Shown here: positions 60,801 through 64,000 of the stretch, one piece after another
Layout: the number at the start of each line of letters is the position of its first letter
How positions within the stretch are numbered: position 1 is the first letter of the stretch
Source of the DNA: Caecitellus pseudoparvulus
Lineage: Eukaryota > Bigyra: Bicosoecida
Length of the DNA: 64,000 bases
NCBI GenBank assembly: GCA_965644315.1
Contig: CBFFRQ010000067.1
Location: 310,001-374,000, forward strand
Direction of reading: 5' to 3'
Program-made: the position numbers and the translations under genes
The notes under the pieces: generated by a model
What the model was told of the DNA's origin: nothing
The model's database searches: none
The model's input: only the letters and a program-made list of their open reading frames with translations

Positions 60801-61259
60801 AGGCTTCTTGGGTTCCTCCTTCTTCTTTTTCTTCTTCTTGGTTCGTTTTGGGGGACCTCGGGGTGGTGCTCGGCTGGGGGGTGGCTTCCCCATCGCGCCA
60901 CGAATGGAGGCAGCCTTCCCCGGCTGCCCCTTCGGTGGCCCCTTCGGCGGCCCACGCGGAGGGCCTGGGGGCTTTCCCCCTGAGGCAGCCCCCTTGGCAC
61001 GTCCCACAGCACTGAGCGCGAGAGCAGCCTGTCGAATGCTCATTCCGCGGGAGGGTGAGCGGCCCACTGGCGCCTTCGGGGGGCCTCTGGGCGGCGCACC
61101 GCCCCCTCCTGTCATTTGGCGTGTGCTTGCTGCCTTGAGTGCCAGCAGCGAGCCCACCTTCCCTGCGGGCTTGGACTTGGGTGGAGCTGGCATGTTTGGG
61201 GAAGGCGATGGCTTGCCAGAAGGTGGGCCTTCAGGCCGCTTGGGCGCCTTGGGAGGCAT
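57882..61259 (-). CDS. Tandem C2-domain / EF-hand calcium-binding protein
   Basis: This single-exon gene encodes 1,125 residues. The first ~230 residues are Pro/Gly/Lys-rich, with a poly-Lys run in TKKKKKKKEEPKK, and are disordered. Two C2 domains follow: one near 395-510 (MLVVTCLSGHDLPNMDTLSK, QDPFVEVKLGKQ, LWDEDMTTNDLIG) and one near 518-640 (KLRIKCLEGRGLASEDTGRQ, DPYVQFRCEG, VKDHDRLSSDDLIG). Both keep most Ca2+-binding aspartates. EF-hands lie at about 710-780 (DLDHNLVVGPAE, weak; DRSGDGQISFDE) and 930-1000 (DVDNSGTLSKAE; DKDDSGTVDLEE). The C-terminus is Ala/Arg-rich and basic. Proteins of this plan act as Ca2+ sensors at membranes or axonemes in protists; the specific target is unknown. 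No transmembrane segment is seen, so membrane contact would be through C2. Confidence 0.88.
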   Translation of the reverse strand: MPPKAPKRPEGPPSGKPSPSPNMPAPPKSKPAGKVGSLLALKAASTRQMTGGGGAPPRGPPKAPVGRSPSRGMSIRQAALALSAVGRAKGAASGGKPPGPPRGPPKGPPKGQPGKAASIRGAMGKPPPSRAPPRGPPKRTKKKKKKKEEPKKPAPPPPSEEAPPSKAPTARSKRSDMPAEEFEAKLAELMGGGDGSDAEDSVVSVDADSDVEEGGGGAPPPPPTKAAPFVLDLLEDAVPLEPVPGRLFFTVTELVNIKGQSARAAGGGGTMDAVLKLKLGGGAGSKAVDGKSDVMRGVKLDKAELKDGPCIVMDIVKPAALHKPGLPLMLEWELWEAGGLLSSGTKVGGGQMDFSKIYKCTGGKRRALRLDLTNAEDGAKQDLGEVHVVAEFFHFWPGMLVVTCLSGHDLPNMDTLSKQDPFVEVKLGKQTKRSATVKEGGEHPVFMEDQLELWVDESSWQQPLLVKLWDEDMTTNDLIGKTTLDVLRFTASLEPDTHVLPLKTKSGRDAAGTVRLLFQFFPAGKLRIKCLEGRGLASEDTGRQDPYVQFRCEGSVCTHNVKTKVDRGAGATPVWGETFELWVVDHSTLRIEVKDHDRLSSDDLIGSTSLPLSAVYATGIRDAWVPIKARSTWGSLEARGEIKLEVDFVAHEGVGFPQRHAEGDVHDHTRREYRPGVKLFHFQKAQGFRPRPTADSGDTSAKPKSAAAVDDRFTEEEIEMAFKFIDLDHNLVVGPAEVRHILTCMGELITEAEVMAMISLADRSGDGQISFDEFYALCRHPDPASPDFLRDNRPEYQAFASSTPKPKPPSSGDGGLPSTKALELQRREEKRVYCLEFVANNALRLPDLKKAFLRYRQLDGAKDFLVTFEEMLTMFDISFAGDVDAASKRQRYRQMYNVFMQMGASKLDLRQLLLALNNFTGADRNQRVNFCFYLYDVDNSGTLSKAEVTSILLGNHMASDASTMKGKVNTIFKQADKDDSGTVDLEEFVIIAQKFPSLMFPSFASAQATAASRGTLPLPSSRQGTARSYMPTAAALQAGVSEQPHARAARLAQVKHRPVVGQDTMFAMPAGRSTARTLRGAAAARQGALARNAAAMRSQALATARGTARGTSRRSARVGPADGLL

Positions 61260-61903
61260 GGCGTGCCCTGCTGCAGTGCCCCACGGAAACGCAGCGCTTG
61301 GAAACGCAAGCTGGCCGAAACAACCAGAACCGCGCCTGCAGGCGAGTCAACTCCGCTGCCTACGTCAGCAACGCATGCACAGCTGATTGGCTCTGCCTCG
61401 CATGCGCCGCAGTGAGCGTGTCAGCGTCACCTGCCTGCAGGCCTTCAGCGCGCACAAGTGCTGCGAGAAGCGCCCCCGACTCAGGCTACACACCCGCCGA
61501 CTTGGTAACTGGATATATGTTCCAGCCAGCTCTGGGCTGTTGCTAGCACTTCCTGAGACACGGAAAGGCACGGTGGAGTGGTCCATCAAAATTGATAATT
61601 TCTGGGTGATGTGCACCGTCTGCAAGGCGAGCTGTGGTGCTTTTGTTGTCTCCGACTTGCATAGATGGAATTCTAGGCCAAATACGAGCAATTTTGCTGC
61701 AAATGACAAAATAAACGCCCCCTGGTCGGGAGCGAGGCAAGTGCGCACATGTTCTCTGTCCCTATACCCCCACTTACGCCCCGCAGCGCGTAGGGCGGCG
61801 ACGGCGCGCTTCCGAGTTTCATCGACGTTTCGCGCCCAACGCCCAGCCTCCGAGCGCGACGCCGTAGCCAGTGAAGGCAGGACGCTCTGGCACAGCAAGC
61901 AAG
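61260..61903. promoter_or_regulatory. Divergent promoter region, C2/EF-hand / coiled-coil genes
   Basis: This 644-bp head-to-head interval is AT-richer at 61560-61720 (for example AAAATTGATAATTTCTGG) and contains AAAATAAACG at about 61708. I see no gene that I can support; frames on both strands lack conserved features. Confidence 0.35.
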
Positions 61904-64000
61904 ATGGATTATCGATCCATGTTCTCACCAGCTGCTTCGCACGATCAGTTCGACAGCAAGCCTCTGAGCGCGGCGTTCGCCGACCTTCGAGCTGCCAACG
62001 CCCAACTCCAGGCGCAGCTTGGCGGGCTCCAGCTTCCAGCGACGACTTCGGCTGGCAGCCTTGCTCCCAGCCAGCCGCGGGCTCAAGATAGCATAGCAAA
62101 AGTCTTCTCCAGCCCGCAGTGGCGCGGGGCGGGTCTGCGCAGCCACACCCCTGACTTCATGCCTACCGCACGAGACCTCGGCCCTTCCCTGGACGCCCAG
62201 CAGGTGCAGGCGCAGACAGGCAGGCACAGCCACACCGTGTCCTGGCAGCCGCCTGCGCATGGCCTTCCCACCTCCTCAGCATCCCCTCACCCCCGCCCCT
62301 CTGGCGCCTCTCCGGCGCCTGCAGCGGCGGCGGCAGCGTCGTCGCCTGGCCAAGCGTTGTCGAGCAGTACCTTGATGGCGTCTCCCGCCCCCACTCCGCA
62401 GCAGCAGCAAACGGCAGTGGCCGGCATGGAAGACACACCCCTGCCTCAGGACGGCCCCGCCTTGTACCGGGCTGCTCAGGGCTGGCGTGCTCTCGCACGC
62501 AGTGCCCAGGCACAGGCCCGTGCTGCGGCCGAAACGGTGCGGCAGCAGGCTGGCCAGGCTGCGGAGGACGCAGCACGTGTGGCTGAGCTGCAGGCTGCAG
62601 TGGTGGAAGCAGAGGACGCGGCGCAGGATGCTGGCCGGCAGGCTGCGAACTGTGCTGCGGAAAGCAGCGCTCTGCGGAAGCAACTCGTCGCTGCAGCAGG
62701 CGGGCAAGGGAGCGGCGGCACTGCCGACTTGGCCAGCATCGGCCAGATGCAAGCCTTGCTGGAGGCAGCCCATGTGGAAATTCGCAGTCTGCAGAAACAA
62801 GTGGCCACGTCCCGCCAGCAGCGCAACGCCGCCATGTCAGAGACGCAGCAGGCTCTGCGCACCGCCGCAGCCGCTCGAGCTGCAGCCAGCGCAGCTGAGG
62901 GGCAGCATCGCGTGGCAGAGGCAGCGGCGACTGTGCTTCGAGAAGAGGTGCTACAGCTGCATGAAGCGGCGGCAGCTGACAAGAGCAAGCCGCCTGGTGC
63001 AGCGGAAGCGGACGAGGCTGGGCTGCAAGCGACGCTGCTTGACTTGCGCACGCGAAACGCGGAGCTGATGGAAACGCTGCAAGCCGCGGAAACCAGCGTG
63101 CAGCAGCTATCACAAGCTCTGCAGGAGAGTGAATTGGCACGAGAAGCGGCTCAAGCCCAAGTTTCACACGGCAAGTCAGCTGTGGGGGAGGCTGAGGCTC
63201 GCGTGATGGCGCTGGAAGCCTCCAACGCCGCCCTGCAGCGCCGAGTTGCGAATTTGGAGAAGGCTCGCTCCGAGGCGGAGGCAGCTGCAGCTGCCGCCAC
63301 GTCAGAGAGTGCGGCTGCCGCCGCTGTGGTGGAGCAGCTGCGCAGTCAGGTGCAGCAGGTGGAAGGGGATTTGGCGCGGCTGGGTGGCGCTTCGCAGGCT
63401 CAGGCGCAGGCAGTGGCGGCGTTGGCGGGGACGCCCAAGCCAGGCGTTGCCCCCCCCACACCCCCCTCGCACACCCAGTCCCCTCATGCTGGCCTGGCAT
63501 CTGTCCTTACGCCCAGCCCCGTCACGAAGCGTGGCGCCAATGCCGAGGGCTCCCCTGCTTCCACGCCTGGGCTAGGTGCGTCACGAGGGACGATGAGCCT
63601 GGCCCCCCCTCAGGCAGCGGCGCACCCCCCCTCACACGAGCATGCGTCTCCCCCGCAACACCACCACGGCATCAGAGCACCTTCGCCAGCTGTCGCAGAG
63701 GGCTCTGCCTCCCCTGCGTCCACCTCCCCCCGAGGCACCGCCTTCACCATTCCTTCTGGCCAGCGTGTTCGGAGTGGGAGCAAGAACACCACGCCGAGCG
63801 CTGCTGTAGCGGCTGCTCGTCGTTTTGCCCGCGGCAGAGGCAGCCCAGCGAGAAAGGCGACCCCTCCACCTTCACCGCCCAGCCGCACCTCCAGTCGAAA
63901 CAGGGCCAGGCGACGCTTGAAGGGCGCCATTGCTGCAGTGCAAGCCTCTGTTGGGCGTGCAGCGTCCCCAGGCCGCCCGTCGCTGGTGCTCACAGACTCT
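61904..64000 (+). CDS. Coiled-coil protein, truncated by the window end
   Basis: The frame is open from the ATG at 61904 (MDYRSMFSPAASHDQF) to the right edge, at least 699 codons with no stop, so the gene is partial. Residues ~1-190 are Ser/Pro/Ala-rich. Residues ~190-510 are rich in Ala, Gln, Glu, Leu and Arg with heptad spacing (for example RAAAETVRQQAGQAAEDAAR and LEAAHVEIRSLQKQVATSRQ), predicting a long coiled coil. After that comes a Pro/Ser/Thr-rich and strongly basic region (ARRFARGRGSPARKATPPP, SRNRARRRLKG). The plan suits a cytoskeletal, centriolar or Golgi-tethering scaffold. No specific family is recognisable. Confidence 0.75.
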   Translation, partial: MDYRSMFSPAASHDQFDSKPLSAAFADLRAANAQLQAQLGGLQLPATTSAGSLAPSQPRAQDSIAKVFSSPQWRGAGLRSHTPDFMPTARDLGPSLDAQQVQAQTGRHSHTVSWQPPAHGLPTSSASPHPRPSGASPAPAAAAAASSPGQALSSSTLMASPAPTPQQQQTAVAGMEDTPLPQDGPALYRAAQGWRALARSAQAQARAAAETVRQQAGQAAEDAARVAELQAAVVEAEDAAQDAGRQAANCAAESSALRKQLVAAAGGQGSGGTADLASIGQMQALLEAAHVEIRSLQKQVATSRQQRNAAMSETQQALRTAAAARAAASAAEGQHRVAEAAATVLREEVLQLHEAAAADKSKPPGAAEADEAGLQATLLDLRTRNAELMETLQAAETSVQQLSQALQESELAREAAQAQVSHGKSAVGEAEARVMALEASNAALQRRVANLEKARSEAEAAAAAATSESAAAAAVVEQLRSQVQQVEGDLARLGGASQAQAQAVAALAGTPKPGVAPPTPPSHTQSPHAGLASVLTPSPVTKRGANAEGSPASTPGLGASRGTMSLAPPQAAAHPPSHEHASPPQHHHGIRAPSPAVAEGSASPASTSPRGTAFTIPSGQRVRSGSKNTTPSAAVAAARRFARGRGSPARKATPPPSPPSRTSSRNRARRRLKGAIAAVQASVGRAASPGRPSLVLTDS

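Noticed and set aside
1-64000. tRNA, rRNA, transposon or insertion sequence
   Set aside because: No cloverleaf, rRNA-like or transposase/reverse-transcriptase sequence was noticed on either strand, although a weak tRNA could be missed by eye.

Overview
The window is nuclear DNA from a GC-rich, gene-dense unicellular eukaryote. I read 23 protein genes, most with intact reading frames, and 33 short spliceosomal introns with good support. Introns run from about 41 to 233 nt, almost all 65-150. Gene content is eukaryotic: UPF2, a tectonic/B9 ciliary protein (so the cell probably builds a cilium), an NNF1-like kinetochore protein, cytosolic alpha-mannosidase, glucosidase II beta-like MRH protein, fumarylacetoacetase and SERF. 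A CCT-domain (CONSTANS/TOC1-type) regulator points to an alga or relative (green, stramenopile or haptophyte). I cannot place it further from sequence alone.

Layout. 0-18.6 kb: a giant kinase-phosphatase fusion (-), MRH protein (+), MoaA (-), B9D2 (+), a U-box E3 (-) and alpha-mannosidase (+), mostly in head-to-head pairs. 18.9-30.5 kb: two very large convergent genes, a single-domain RNase III protein (+) and a Sel1-repeat protein with about 34 nearly identical 36-residue repeats (-). 30.5-31.9 kb is the largest stretch without a confident gene. 31.9-37 kb: SERF (+) whose 3' end is amplified into a 54-bp tandem repeat, a Sip5/DA2-like E3 (-), NDP kinase (-) and the CCT protein (+). 37-49.5 kb: an ER DnaJ (-), fumarylacetoacetase (-), a MAPKKK-like kinase (+), an unknown two-pass membrane protein (-), a NUDT12-like hydrolase (+) whose 3' end overlaps a small unknown gene (-), then the NNF1-like gene (-). 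49.5-64 kb: UPF2 (-), LRR-dual-specificity phosphatase (+), C2/EF-hand protein (-) and a coiled-coil protein that runs off the right edge.

There are no operons and no single shared pathway. Recurrent themes are signalling (two kinases, a PP2C, a DSP, a Ca2+ sensor, several with potential N-myristoylation), protein and sugar quality control (DnaJ, MRH, alpha-mannosidase, two E3 ligases) and RNA metabolism (UPF2, RNase III). The most unusual observations are the CNB-kinase-PP2C fusion, the stop-codon-containing repeat at the SERF gene, the homogenised Sel1 array, splice donors that are invariantly GTG (usually GTGCG), and the convergent coding overlap in which a PTS1 serine codon is the other gene's stop. 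All exon models were built by eye from splice-site consensus, phase and remembered family features; none was checked by alignment software or transcripts.
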